Assembly: GCA_944350415.1 (NCBI GenBank)
Contig: CALVOY010000046.1
Coordinates: 1 to 41,320, forward strand
Direction of reading: 5' to 3'
DNA length: 41,320 nucleotides
From: an uncultured Bacilli bacterium
GTDB lineage: Bacteria; Bacillota_I; Bacilli_A; RF39; UBA660
In this document: piece after piece, positions 1-7,915 of the stretch
Layout: the number at the start of each line of letters is the position of its first letter
Position numbering within the stretch: position 1 is the first letter of the stretch
The notes under the pieces: generated by a model
What the model was told of the DNA's origin: nothing
The model's database searches: none
What the model saw: the letters and a program-made list of their open reading frames with translations, nothing else
Translations under genes and position numbers: made by a program

Positions 1-595
1 GTTCAAATAGAGTAACAAAATCTCCTTGTCCCCCTATAAAAGCACCACTCATAGCAGCAAAAGCAACACTAGTATCGATATCTAAGTCATTAACAGGATC
101 AATTCCATTTTGACGAAGTGCCCATTCGAATGTCATTTCTGGCATCCCACCCTGTCTTCCTCCAATGACACTCTTTCCTTTTAAATCATCTAGTGTAAAG
201 TTATCAATCTTTTCACGTGATACTAAGAAAGTACCATCTTTTTGAGTTAATTGAGCAAAAGTCTTTAAATAATCTTTTTCTCCGGCATTATATACATAAA
301 TACATGCTTCACTTCCAGAAAAACCAATTTCAACATCACCTGATAAAACAGCAGCAGTAACCTTGTCAGCACCTGGTGTTAAAATAAGTTCAATGTCTAG
401 ACCTTCTTCTTCAAAGAAGCCTTGACTAATAGCAGCATATTGTGGAGCGTAGAATACTGTATGAGCAACTTCAGCAACTCGAATTTTCTCTAAATCATTA
501 TTCTTTTTATCACCTTTATTTAGATCCAAAATAAATAATAGCGCAATCAAACCAATAATGACTATACAAATAATCGAATAAATTATCTTTTTCAT
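1..595 (-). CDS. NMT1/SsuA-like ABC transporter substrate-binding protein, 3' part outside the window
   Basis: The gene starts at 595 on the minus strand behind a strong AAAGGAGG site and runs off the left edge, leaving about 198 residues. Residues 4-25 form one hydrophobic membrane or signal segment. I see no lipobox cysteine after it, so it may be an uncleaved anchor. Next comes the typical NMT1/THI5/SsuA start: an IRVAEV strand, then a VFYAPQYAAISQGFF stretch and EEEGLDIELI, later a GDVEIGFSGSEA motif and the GGRQGGMPEM hinge region. This family captures small ligands such as sulfonates, thiamine precursors or nitrate outside the cell for an ABC importer. The ligand cannot be read from the sequence. 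The permease and ATPase are probably beyond the left edge. The family call is firm; the substrate is unknown. Confidence 0.85.
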   Translation of the reverse strand, partial: MKKIIYSIICIVIIGLIALLFILDLNKGDKKNNDLEKIRVAEVAHTVFYAPQYAAISQGFFEEEGLDIELILTPGADKVTAAVLSGDVEIGFSGSEACIYVYNAGEKDYLKTFAQLTQKDGTFLVSREKIDNFTLDDLKGKSVIGGRQGGMPEMTFEWALRQNGIDPVNDLDIDTSVAFAAMSGAFIGGQGDFVTLFE

Positions 596-615
596 ATATC
601 CTCCTTTACTAGTTT

Positions 616-644
616 ATTATATGAAAACTTTAGTGAAGTGTTAT
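616..644 (-). promoter_or_regulatory. Possible promoter of the substrate-binding protein gene
   Basis: On the minus strand there is a perfect -10 TATAAT (plus-strand 616-621) and, 17 nt upstream, ATAACA (639-644), which matches four of six -35 bases. It lies about 20 nt upstream of the start codon at 595. No riboswitch-like structure is visible in the 160-bp divergent gap. Confidence 0.4.
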
Positions 645-757
645 TGTGGAAAATCAAAATTAGTATTTTTATTTGAATCATTCTTAAAGTATAACTAGCC
701 TAATAAGCCATATACATTTTTATTGATATCTGTTAATATGAACATGAGGTGATCCTT

Positions 758-1756
758 ATGAATCAAGAAAAAATGGGATTGTTTATTAGTAACCTTAGAA
801 AAGAAAACCAATTAACTCAAAAGGAATTAGCCAATATGCTAGGAATCATGGATACATCGGTTTCTAAATGGGAAAGAGGAATTAATGCTCCAGATATATC
901 TTATTTAACAGAATTGTCTAAAATATTTCATGTTACAGTTCAGGAACTTTTAAATGGAGAAAGACAATTTAAGAAAAAAGAAATTAATATGAATCATCAT
1001 AGTAAAGTACTAGAAGTATCCAATTTATCTAAATCTTTTGGTAAAAGAAAAATTCTAAATAATATTAATCTAACGATGTATGAAGGTGATATTGTAGGAT
1101 TGATTGGTCCCAATGGTGCTGGAAAAACCACATTGATTAAAACGATTTTAAAGTTATACAAAGCGGATTCCGGAAAGATTAAAATTTGTGGTTATGATAT
1201 TCAAAAGGATTTAGAAAAGGCTTTATCCAAGACAGGAAGCATTATTGAAAGTCTCGATATGTATTTAAATTTAACAGGAAAGAAGAATCTGCAAATAACG
1301 GCTCTTATGAATGATATAAAGGATAAAGAATACATAGATGAAATGGTAAAGTTTGTTGGTCTTGATGATAGAATTCATGATAAAATAAAAAAATATTCAT
1401 TGGGGATGAAGCAACGACTAGCCCTTGCCAATGCATTAATTAAGAAGCCCAAACTTTTGATTTTAGATGAACCTACAAACGGTTTAGATCCCAGAGGAAT
1501 CAAAGAGTTAAGAAGCATGTTAAAGAAGATTAGCACGGAACAAAATATGAGTATTTTAATTAGTAGTCATATTTTATCAGAGGTAGAAAATATTTGTGAT
1601 AGGGTTATGATCATCGATCAAGGCAATATCATTAGTGATTTTGGTATAGAAGAAGCTAAATATAAAAATATTAGTTTAGAAGAATTATTTTTTACTAAGA
1701 CAGAGAGGTTTGAAAGTGGTGAACAAGATGAAAATAGTGAATCTAGTAAAAAGTGA
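758..1756 (+). CDS. XRE-type HTH domain fused to an ABC transporter ATPase
   Basis: This is a 332-aa cytoplasmic protein. Residues 5-67 are an XRE/Cro HTH (LTQKELANMLGI, then TSVSKWERGI). After a short linker, residues 84-300 are an ABC ATPase with Walker A GPNGAGKT (117-124), a diverged signature SLGMKQR (214-220) and Walker B LLILDEP (233-239), the pattern of BcrA/CcmA-type exporter ATPases. The start at 758 is chosen over an in-frame GTG at 749 because GAGGTGA (746-752) sits just upstream of the ATG. The permease gene begins inside its 3' end, so the two are translationally coupled and probably form one exporter. The fused HTH suggests that the ATPase also binds DNA, perhaps controlling its own operon; that is inference. 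The fusion is known in Firmicutes. The cargo is unknown. Confidence 0.9.
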   Translation: MNQEKMGLFISNLRKENQLTQKELANMLGIMDTSVSKWERGINAPDISYLTELSKIFHVTVQELLNGERQFKKKEINMNHHSKVLEVSNLSKSFGKRKILNNINLTMYEGDIVGLIGPNGAGKTTLIKTILKLYKADSGKIKICGYDIQKDLEKALSKTGSIIESLDMYLNLTGKKNLQITALMNDIKDKEYIDEMVKFVGLDDRIHDKIKKYSLGMKQRLALANALIKKPKLLILDEPTNGLDPRGIKELRSMLKKISTEQNMSILISSHILSEVENICDRVMIIDQGNIISDFGIEEAKYKNISLEELFFTKTERFESGEQDENSESSKK

Positions 1757-3302
1757 GTTGATTAAAAATTACAGTATTAAGAAGCTCATAATAATTAGTG
1801 TTATTATGTTAGTAGTATCCATAGGTTTTGTAGAAATATATAGTAAAATGTATGAAAAGAGTGTATGGAGTTTCAGTAATTTTCAAAAGAAAATAGAAGA
1901 ATTATCCAATAAAGAAAATAGGACATTAGAAGAAGATTATAATTTAATGGTATATGAAGTAAAAGGAAAAATTTATACTTATTTAAATTCTTTAGAAATA
2001 CAAGGGAATGATTATGCGAGAGATTTAGCAGAAGAGATGATTCGTTTATCTAGTACTAATATTGGAATTAAAATCTTAAAAGAAAATTATGATAGTTCAA
2101 TGATACAACAAATATGCAATACATCAAGCTATATATTTGAATCACCTTTTCAAGGAGAAATTCATCATTTATGTACTGCATATCCAAAACCAGAGCTAGA
2201 TACTTTATATTTAGAAAATGAAGAAAAAATAAATGACTATGCTAACATCTTAAAGTCTAATAAGTACTATGTTTATATGGAATATCTATTAAACAAAGGA
2301 CTGATACCAGAGGAAGAAAAAGAAATAGCTAATTTTATTGTTTTAAATAAGGTTGAAAATAGTAATCATTATCTTGTTTTAAATTTAAATCAATATCGCC
2401 AACTAGGACTCCATGCAAATCAGGAACTAATAAAAGAAGCAGAATTTAAACCTAAAAATTATAATAATTCTTTTCCTACCTATCAAGATTATGTAAGATA
2501 TTATACTTATTTAAAAGAAGAGGCAATCAGTAAAAGAAACATCATATTATATAGTCAAGAGCATTCTATTCCGCATGATCTAGCATTTAATAGTGATGAT
2601 CAAATAGATGACTATGATATTTATTTAACTACCAAATCTAATGTTAATTTGATTTTTCATTTTTCGGTAATAGTTATGGTTTTGGTTAGTATTACGAGTG
2701 GAAATATTATTGCAGGAGAACATAGTAAAGGTACGATTAAAAATATCATTACTGCACCTGTTAGAAGATGTAAGATATTACTTAGTAAGTTTATCTATTT
2801 GATACTCCACACTTATATCATATGGTTAATTGGTTTATTATTCTTAAGCTTATATAGTGGTATGAAATACGGATTCACAGATTTATTTACACCTAAACTT
2901 CTTTATATGAATCATCATGTTGTAGAAGTAAATTATTATTTATATTTATTGAAAGAGCTATTTGTTGCTAGTATTCCTGTGATTTGCTTTTTAAGTATTT
3001 TATTTTTCTTATCTGCCATCACTTTAAGTACCAGTATAACAGTTGGAATTACATCTATTTTAGCTATACTATCTCCTATTTATTGGTTTCTATGTGCTAA
3101 CTTAAAATGCAGATTTTTAATCTATACACCGTTCTTATTCTTTGATGTAGGATTTATCCATAGTAAATTAGAGCCATATACTAATATTTTAAAACAAGCT
3201 AATATTAGTTACGGGAGAGGAATTATCATTTCTATAGTAGTAACTATAATTCTATATGGGATTACCAATATTGTTTATACCAAAAGAGATATTAAAAACT
3301 AA
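1728..3302 (+). CDS. ABC-2 type transporter permease
   Basis: This is about a 524-aa integral membrane protein, partner of the preceding ATPase. One N-terminal membrane helix (about 18-36) is followed by a large hydrophilic, presumably extracellular domain (about 40-305) and then about five further helices. Just after the second helix comes AGEHSKGTIKNIITAPVRR, the hallmark cytoplasmic elbow of ABC-2 permeases. The start is uncertain: ATG at 1728 has GGTGA five bases upstream, while GTG at 1716 has AGAGAGG seven bases upstream. Either choice overlaps the ATPase gene, whose stop is at 1754-1756. The role is likely export of a peptide, lipid or drug, or self-protection. No substrate can be inferred. 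Confidence 0.85.
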   Translation: MKIVNLVKSELIKNYSIKKLIIISVIMLVVSIGFVEIYSKMYEKSVWSFSNFQKKIEELSNKENRTLEEDYNLMVYEVKGKIYTYLNSLEIQGNDYARDLAEEMIRLSSTNIGIKILKENYDSSMIQQICNTSSYIFESPFQGEIHHLCTAYPKPELDTLYLENEEKINDYANILKSNKYYVYMEYLLNKGLIPEEEKEIANFIVLNKVENSNHYLVLNLNQYRQLGLHANQELIKEAEFKPKNYNNSFPTYQDYVRYYTYLKEEAISKRNIILYSQEHSIPHDLAFNSDDQIDDYDIYLTTKSNVNLIFHFSVIVMVLVSITSGNIIAGEHSKGTIKNIITAPVRRCKILLSKFIYLILHTYIIWLIGLLFLSLYSGMKYGFTDLFTPKLLYMNHHVVEVNYYLYLLKELFVASIPVICFLSILFFLSAITLSTSITVGITSILAILSPIYWFLCANLKCRFLIYTPFLFFDVGFIHSKLEPYTNILKQANISYGRGIIISIVVTIILYGITNIVYTKRDIKN

Positions 3303-3330
3303 TAGTATTCCATTTATTTTTCATCTGTTT

Positions 3331-3356
3331 AGAAAGAACTTGAATAGTTCTTTTTC
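3331..3356 (+). terminator. Intrinsic terminator after the ABC permease
   Basis: An 8-bp perfect stem AAAGAACT (3333-3340) / AGTTCTTT (3346-3353) with a 5-nt loop runs into a T-rich tract. It separates the exporter operon from the next HTH gene. Confidence 0.75.
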
Positions 3357-3374
3357 TATGTTAAAATAAAGTAA

Positions 3375-3437
3375 ATGCAACCGAAAATTAACAAAAAACA
3401 ACTAAAAATTGATAGAATGCAACCAGTTGAAAATATA
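3375..3437 (+). repeat. Three tandem 21-bp imperfect repeats, candidate operator
   Basis: Three units begin at 3375, 3396 and 3417 and share CAAC at an exact 21-bp period (3378, 3399, 3420). Units 1 and 3 share ATGCAACC. Units 1 and 2 share CAAC-NN-AAAATT. The array ends about 30 bp upstream of the HTH gene start and overlaps its likely promoter. A two-helical-turn period places all units on one face of the DNA, as expected for an operator. Confidence 0.5.
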
Positions 3438-3439
3438 AA
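3409..3439 (+). promoter_or_regulatory. Possible promoter of the membrane HTH gene
   Basis: TTGATA (3409-3414) and TATAAA (3434-3439) are 19 bp apart; AATATA at 3432-3437 would give 17 bp. It lies within the 21-bp repeats, so a protein bound there would meet RNA polymerase. The leader would be very short. Confidence 0.4.
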
Positions 3440-3466
3440 ATGTTAGTGAAAAGGAGGAAAAATAAA

Positions 3467-4876
3467 ATGAATTTAGCAGAAAATTTAAAGAAGATTAGAA
3501 AAGAACATAATCTTTCTCAAGAACAACTAGCAGAACAACTTGGTGTTTCTAGACAGTCTGTTTCTAAATGGGAATCCAATCAAGCATATCCTGAAATGGA
3601 CAAAGTAATTCAACTTGCCAAAATGTTTAATTTAAATGTGGATGATCTATTAAATCAAGACATTAGAGAGGTTAATAGAGAAAAGCAGTCTAAGATTACG
3701 ATCAATAAATATGTGGATGATTTTTTATCTTTTATTACGAAAACGGTAGATATGTTTAGTAGTATGAAATGGAACACTAGATTAAAGTGTATTTTTGAAC
3801 AGTTTATAATTGGAATCGTATTATTATTACTTTTTTCCATAATAGGAGCAATTGGAAACCATATATTGTCAGGTCTCATATCTGTTTTTCCATACCAGGT
3901 AGAGAATATGATTTCTCGAATTTGTGATAGTATATACTTAGTATTTGCTTCAATCTTAGCTGTTATATTATTCATTCATATTTTTAAAGTAAGATACTTG
4001 GATTATTATGTAATTGTCAAAGAAGATAAAAATACCAAAGAAGAAAATAATAAATCAGAAATAACCAAAAGAAACACAGAACCAGAAAAAATAGTTTTGG
4101 AAAAGAAAAAAGAAAAGATCGTTATCAGAGATCCAAAACATTCAGAATATCGATTTATATCTGGAATGTTAAAATGTTTATTATTTTTGATAAAAGGATT
4201 TGCCTTGATGATAGCTTTCCCATGTTCCATGTCCTTAGTTTTCTTTGTTGTAGCATTGGTGATATCATTTTTAATTATGAAAACCGGGTTATTCTTTTTA
4301 GGTGTTTTCCTAGCAACAGTATCTTGTATTTTCATAAATATTATAATATTAGTAGTACTATTCAACTTTATTATGAATAGAAAGAATAAGAAGAAATTTT
4401 TACTAGTTTCGTTTATTGTATCATTAATATTGTTTGGAGTAGGTGTAGGGATTGGTACCATAGGATTTACCAGTTTTGATTATATTAATGATATGAATCA
4501 TGAAGTGTATTTGAAAGAGGAAATTATTATTCCTATGCAAGAGAATTTAGTCATTGAATCTCATAATGGTAATATGATTGAATATATAGAAGAAGATCGA
4601 AATGATATAAGAATTGTTTCTAAATACACTAAGAACTACAAGTTGAAATATGATAAAGAATATACAGATTATCTATGGTTACATTTTGAGAATAATGATA
4701 GTAACATTTTAGAATTATTAAGAGAGATTCTTCAAGATATTAATCATAAAAAAATTATTAATTATTCGAAATGTAAAATATATATTTATACTTCGAAAAA
4801 TAATATAGAAAAGTTAAATCGTAATCAAGTAAGTTATTTTCAAGAAATGCTAGAAAACGATAATGCTTATAATTAG
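3467..4876 (+). CDS. Membrane-bound XRE-family HTH regulator
   Basis: This is a 469-aa protein. Residues 5-64 are a clear HTH_3 domain (NLSQEQLAEQLGVSRQSVSKWE). Two membrane helices follow (about 110-135 and 155-180), then a charged K/E-rich cytoplasmic linker, then about four helices (about 235-350), and finally a hydrophilic, probably extracellular C-terminal domain of about 115 residues. The start at 3467 is preferred over ATG 3440 because AAGGAGG (3451-3457) lies nine bases upstream. The layout suggests a one-component sensor that keeps its DNA-binding domain at the membrane. The ligand and regulon are unknown. It follows the HTH-ABC exporter operon but has its own promoter region with repeats, so the two may be functionally linked. 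Confidence 0.85.
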   Translation: MNLAENLKKIRKEHNLSQEQLAEQLGVSRQSVSKWESNQAYPEMDKVIQLAKMFNLNVDDLLNQDIREVNREKQSKITINKYVDDFLSFITKTVDMFSSMKWNTRLKCIFEQFIIGIVLLLLFSIIGAIGNHILSGLISVFPYQVENMISRICDSIYLVFASILAVILFIHIFKVRYLDYYVIVKEDKNTKEENNKSEITKRNTEPEKIVLEKKKEKIVIRDPKHSEYRFISGMLKCLLFLIKGFALMIAFPCSMSLVFFVVALVISFLIMKTGLFFLGVFLATVSCIFINIIILVVLFNFIMNRKNKKKFLLVSFIVSLILFGVGVGIGTIGFTSFDYINDMNHEVYLKEEIIIPMQENLVIESHNGNMIEYIEEDRNDIRIVSKYTKNYKLKYDKEYTDYLWLHFENNDSNILELLREILQDINHKKIINYSKCKIYIYTSKNNIEKLNRNQVSYFQEMLENDNAYN

Positions 4877-5044
4877 TTTTATGAAAAACATATAGAGTAT
4901 AAAAGTAAGAGGTATTCCCTAGAAGAGAAGCTGAGTAATAGTTAGAAACAAAAAAAGAATCCCATAATGATAAAATTAAAAGAAACAGCAGGAAAATAGT
5001 TTTTTAGAAAGGTGTAAACTTAACAGGAATTTTTATTAAAAAAC

Positions 5045-5073
5045 TGTACAAAATAATAAAAGACAGATATAAT
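5045..5073 (+). promoter_or_regulatory. Promoter of the 54-aa membrane protein gene
   Basis: TGTACA (5045-5050, four of six -35 bases) and a perfect TATAAT (5068-5073) are 17 bp apart, 35 bp upstream of the start codon. The preceding stretch 4877-5044 is AT-rich with no gene, no clear hairpin and no RNA motif that I recognise. Confidence 0.7.
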
Positions 5074-5108
5074 GAGGTCAAGATAGATGTCTAGAAAGGA
5101 TGATAAAA

Positions 5109-5273
5109 ATGGATGAAAGAGAGATCATGGCTGAAGAAAAAGTAGAAAATAAAAGTACAGTAGATAATGATAAAGGGTTTACAATGATGTATAATATTAC
5201 GATGGTATCAGCTGTTGCAACAGTAGCCATGTTTGTGCTTGGTGTAGCATTATATTTAACAGTTGTAGGATAA
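5109..5273 (+). CDS. Small single-pass membrane protein, 54 aa
   Basis: The ORF reads MDEREIMAEEKVEN and onward, with an acidic, polar N-terminal half (residues 1-23) and one hydrophobic helix near residues 30-53 (VSAVATVAMFVLGVALYLTV), ending right after the membrane segment. AAAGGA (5095-5100) sits eight bases before the ATG. It is a single-gene transcription unit: its own promoter lies at 5045-5073 and a terminator overlaps the stop codon. That context, more than homology, makes it a real gene. I do not recognise the family. It could be a small membrane regulator or a subunit of a membrane complex, and there is no toxin-like antisense partner in sight. Confidence 0.75.
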   Translation: MDEREIMAEEKVENKSTVDNDKGFTMMYNITMVSAVATVAMFVLGVALYLTVVG

Positions 5274-5296
5274 GACCAAAAATGGTCTTTTTCTTT
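5272..5296 (+). terminator. Intrinsic terminator of the 54-aa gene
   Basis: A 7-bp perfect stem AAGACCA (5272-5278) / TGGTCTT (5283-5289) with a 4-nt loop is followed by a T-rich run. It begins within the TAA stop codon. Confidence 0.85.
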
Positions 5297-5338
5297 TGTA
5301 AAAAAATGCCTAAGTACTTTCTAAAAGGACACTCATAC

Positions 5339-5346
5339 TGTATAAT
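5339..5346 (+). promoter_or_regulatory. Likely -10 element of the pcrA operon promoter
   Basis: A perfect TATAAT (5341-5346) preceded by TG lies 20 bp upstream of the pcrA start codon and after the previous terminator. The -35 at 17 bp (TTTCTA, 5318-5323) is poor. This is the only good promoter candidate between the terminator and pcrA. Confidence 0.5.
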
Positions 5347-5366
5347 AAACATAAGGAGTAGATAAC

Positions 5367-7460
5367 ATGATAGACCTAACAAATTTAAATGAAAAACAAA
5401 AAGAAGCAGTACTAACAACCGAAGGCCCACTATTGGTATTAGCAGGAGCAGGTTCAGGAAAAACCAAAGTACTTACTACCCGTATTGCTTACTTAATAGA
5501 GGAAGAAAATATTAGTCCATTTCATATTTTAGCAATCACCTTTACCAATAAAGCAGCCAAAGAAATGCAAGAAAGACTAATTAAATTAATTGGTGATATG
5601 GCTAGAAATATTCAAGTATCCACATTTCATTCTTTTGGTTTAAAACTATTACGAGAAAACTATGATAAACTTGGGTATGATAGAAATTTTGTAATTATGG
5701 ATAGCGATGACTCTTTAACTGTAATCAAAAAGATTCTAAAAGAATTAAATTTGGATCCTAAACAATATAATCCTACCGCGATCAAAAATAAAATTAGTGG
5801 TTGTAAAAATGAGTTAATGACCCCAAAGCAGTATGAAACATATGCAACGACAGAATTTGAAAAAATAGTATTAACCGTTTATGAAAAATACGAACAGAAA
5901 TTAAAATCCAATAATTCGGTAGATTTTGATGATTTAATGGTACTACCAATTAAATTATTTAGGGAATATGAAGATGTTTTAGACCATTATCAAGACAGAT
6001 TTCGTTATATTTTAATTGATGAGTATCAAGATACCAATGAAGCTCAATATATGCTAGCAAAAATGATGGGAGCAAAATATAGAAATGTTTGTGTAGTAGG
6101 AGATGAAAACCAATCTATTTATTCTTTTAGAGGTGCTAATTATCGTAATATTTTAAACTTTGAGAAAGATTATAAGGAAGCAAAAACCATTAAACTAGAA
6201 CAGAATTATCGTTCTACTCAAAATATACTAAATGCGGCCAATCAAGTCATCCAAAATAATCAAAATCGTAAAGATAAAAATTTATGGAGTGATAAAGGGG
6301 ATGGAGATAAGATTGTATACTATCGTAGTTATGACGAAAAAGATGAAGCTCACTATGTAGCTCATACTGTAAAGCGATTAATTAGTGAAGGAAAAGATCC
6401 TGATGAAATCGCTGTTCTTTACAGAACCAATGCCCAATCCCGTACGGTTGAGGAAGAAATGTTAAAAGAAAATATTCCATACCGCGTAGTAGGAAGCTTT
6501 TACTTCTATGCTAGAAAAGAAATTAAAGACTTGATGTCTTATTTGAGATTAATTCATAATGAAAAAGATAATGTATCTTTAACAAGAGTCATTAATACTC
6601 CCAAAAGAGGGATTGGTTTAAAAACCATTTCTAATTTAGCTACTTTAGCCGACATTGAAGGAAAAAGCATGTATGAAGTGATTCAATCTGGTAAAGAGTT
6701 AGAATTTAAGAAAACAATCGAAGATTTGAAAAAAGTAGCAGAGAATATTACTTTAACAGAGCTGGTAGACAAAATATTAGATACTACGGGTTATCGTCAA
6801 GAATTAGAAAATGAAAAAACCTTAGAAGCCGATATTAGGCTGGAGAACTTAGAAGAGTTTAAATCGATTACCAAAGCCTTTGAGGAAAGAGATGGAGTAA
6901 TCTCCTTAGAAGATTTCTTGTTTGAAGTAAGCTTAGTAAGCGATAGGGAAGAATACAAAGATGCCAAAGATAAAGTAAGCTTAATGACAGTCCATTCTGT
7001 AAAAGGATTAGAATTTAATGATGTGTTTGTAATAGGACTAGAAGAAGGAATTTTTCCTCATATGAATTCTCTTATGGACAATCAAGAATTGGAAGAAGAA
7101 AGGCGTCTTGCGTATGTTGCTATCACTCGTGCCAAAGAAAGATTATATTTGGTAAATGCTAGAAGAAGAATGTTATATGGAAAAGACCAAGTAAATCCTC
7201 CTAGCAGATTTATTGGTGAAATTAATCCAGAATTAATTGAAAGCAATCAAAGAGACGAAAAACAGGAAACCAAAATAGTACAAGAAGAGAAGTTTTACCA
7301 AGAGGATATGGACTGGAAAGTTGGAGATTATGCCTATCATGATGTTTTTGGAGCAGGTCGAGTTGTGGAAGTGACCAACACATTAATTAGCATTGCTTTT
7401 AAAAGTCCACATGGAATTAAAAAATTGATGAAGAATCATAAAAGTATAAAGAAAGTATAA
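5367..7460 (+). CDS. pcrA: ATP-dependent DNA helicase PcrA/UvrD
   Basis: This 697-aa superfamily 1A helicase unwinds DNA 3' to 5' in repair, in plasmid replication and in removing RecA filaments. All motifs are present in order: Walker A AGAGSGKT (26-33), Ia TFTNKAAKEM, II DEYQDT (218-223), III VGDENQSIYSFRGA (244-257), IV EQNYRST, V VHSVKGLEF and VI AYVAITRAKERLYL. The last 50 residues form the PcrA C-terminal Tudor-like domain (VGDYAYHDVFGAGRVVEV), known to contact RNA polymerase; this separates it from Rep. The length is normal for PcrA. The start has AAGGAG eight bases upstream. It opens a long same-strand gene run that includes ligA and gatCAB; pcrA-ligA neighbourhood is usual in Firmicutes. 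Confidence 0.98.
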   Translation: MIDLTNLNEKQKEAVLTTEGPLLVLAGAGSGKTKVLTTRIAYLIEEENISPFHILAITFTNKAAKEMQERLIKLIGDMARNIQVSTFHSFGLKLLRENYDKLGYDRNFVIMDSDDSLTVIKKILKELNLDPKQYNPTAIKNKISGCKNELMTPKQYETYATTEFEKIVLTVYEKYEQKLKSNNSVDFDDLMVLPIKLFREYEDVLDHYQDRFRYILIDEYQDTNEAQYMLAKMMGAKYRNVCVVGDENQSIYSFRGANYRNILNFEKDYKEAKTIKLEQNYRSTQNILNAANQVIQNNQNRKDKNLWSDKGDGDKIVYYRSYDEKDEAHYVAHTVKRLISEGKDPDEIAVLYRTNAQSRTVEEEMLKENIPYRVVGSFYFYARKEIKDLMSYLRLIHNEKDNVSLTRVINTPKRGIGLKTISNLATLADIEGKSMYEVIQSGKELEFKKTIEDLKKVAENITLTELVDKILDTTGYRQELENEKTLEADIRLENLEEFKSITKAFEERDGVISLEDFLFEVSLVSDREEYKDAKDKVSLMTVHSVKGLEFNDVFVIGLEEGIFPHMNSLMDNQELEEERRLAYVAITRAKERLYLVNARRRMLYGKDQVNPPSRFIGEINPELIESNQRDEKQETKIVQEEKFYQEDMDWKVGDYAYHDVFGAGRVVEVTNTLISIAFKSPHGIKKLMKNHKSIKKV

Positions 7461-7482
7461 TAAAATTTAGGGGAGTAGTAGT

Positions 7483-7893
7483 ATGAAAAAAGTAAAAGAT
7501 GCAGTAGGATATCTAACATGTGGTTTTGTAATGACAATGAAGAAAGATAATAGTGATTATATTGGTTATATCTTAAAATATGATGGAAGTATTTTTGAAG
7601 ATGTTTTTATCATAGAAATAGAAAATTTCTTAACACAATTTCCTAATATAGAAAAGCAACTAGATAAAGGATTTTCTTATCATGCAGTATATGATATTGA
7701 AACAAAAAAATATCAAAGCAGTATCATAAGTTCCGATAAAAAAGAGGGTTATAAAACATTGAAACCAGAGGAAATAATCGAAAAGCTTCAAGTACTAAAT
7801 ACAAATTTTTTAGATGGTATAATCGATTTAGATACTAAAATAGCGAACCAAATGAATAAAATTCAGGAAAAACAAAAAAGAAAAGCATCATAA
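7483..7893 (+). CDS. Conserved-looking protein of unknown function, 136 aa
   Basis: I do not recognise this gene. It encodes a soluble protein with no signal or membrane segment. Its first half alternates short beta-strand-like stretches (GYLTCGFVMTM, YIGYILKYDGS, EDVFIIEIENF) and its C-terminus is a charged, likely helical tail (KIANQMNKIQEKQKRK). AGGGGAG lies upstream of the ATG. It sits 22 nt after pcrA and 22 nt before the nucleotidyltransferase gene, so it is co-transcribed with them. The ribosome binding site, codon use and position support a real gene; no function is proposed. Confidence 0.75.
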   Translation: MKKVKDAVGYLTCGFVMTMKKDNSDYIGYILKYDGSIFEDVFIIEIENFLTQFPNIEKQLDKGFSYHAVYDIETKKYQSSIISSDKKEGYKTLKPEEIIEKLQVLNTNFLDGIIDLDTKIANQMNKIQEKQKRKAS

Positions 7894-7915
7894 AATATAG
7901 AAAGGAGACAAAATT

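Noticed and set aside
596-757. A riboswitch (for example TPP) upstream of the substrate-binding protein
   Set aside because: The leader on that strand is only a few tens of bases long and shows no matching stem or conserved core.
1710-1756. Apparent frameshift between the ABC ATPase and the permease
   Set aside because: Both proteins are complete and the overlap with internal ribosome binding sites is normal translational coupling.
4006-4461. A 151-codon minus-strand open frame within the membrane HTH gene
   Set aside because: It mirrors the AT-rich codons of the real gene, lacks a start site and has no recognisable motif.
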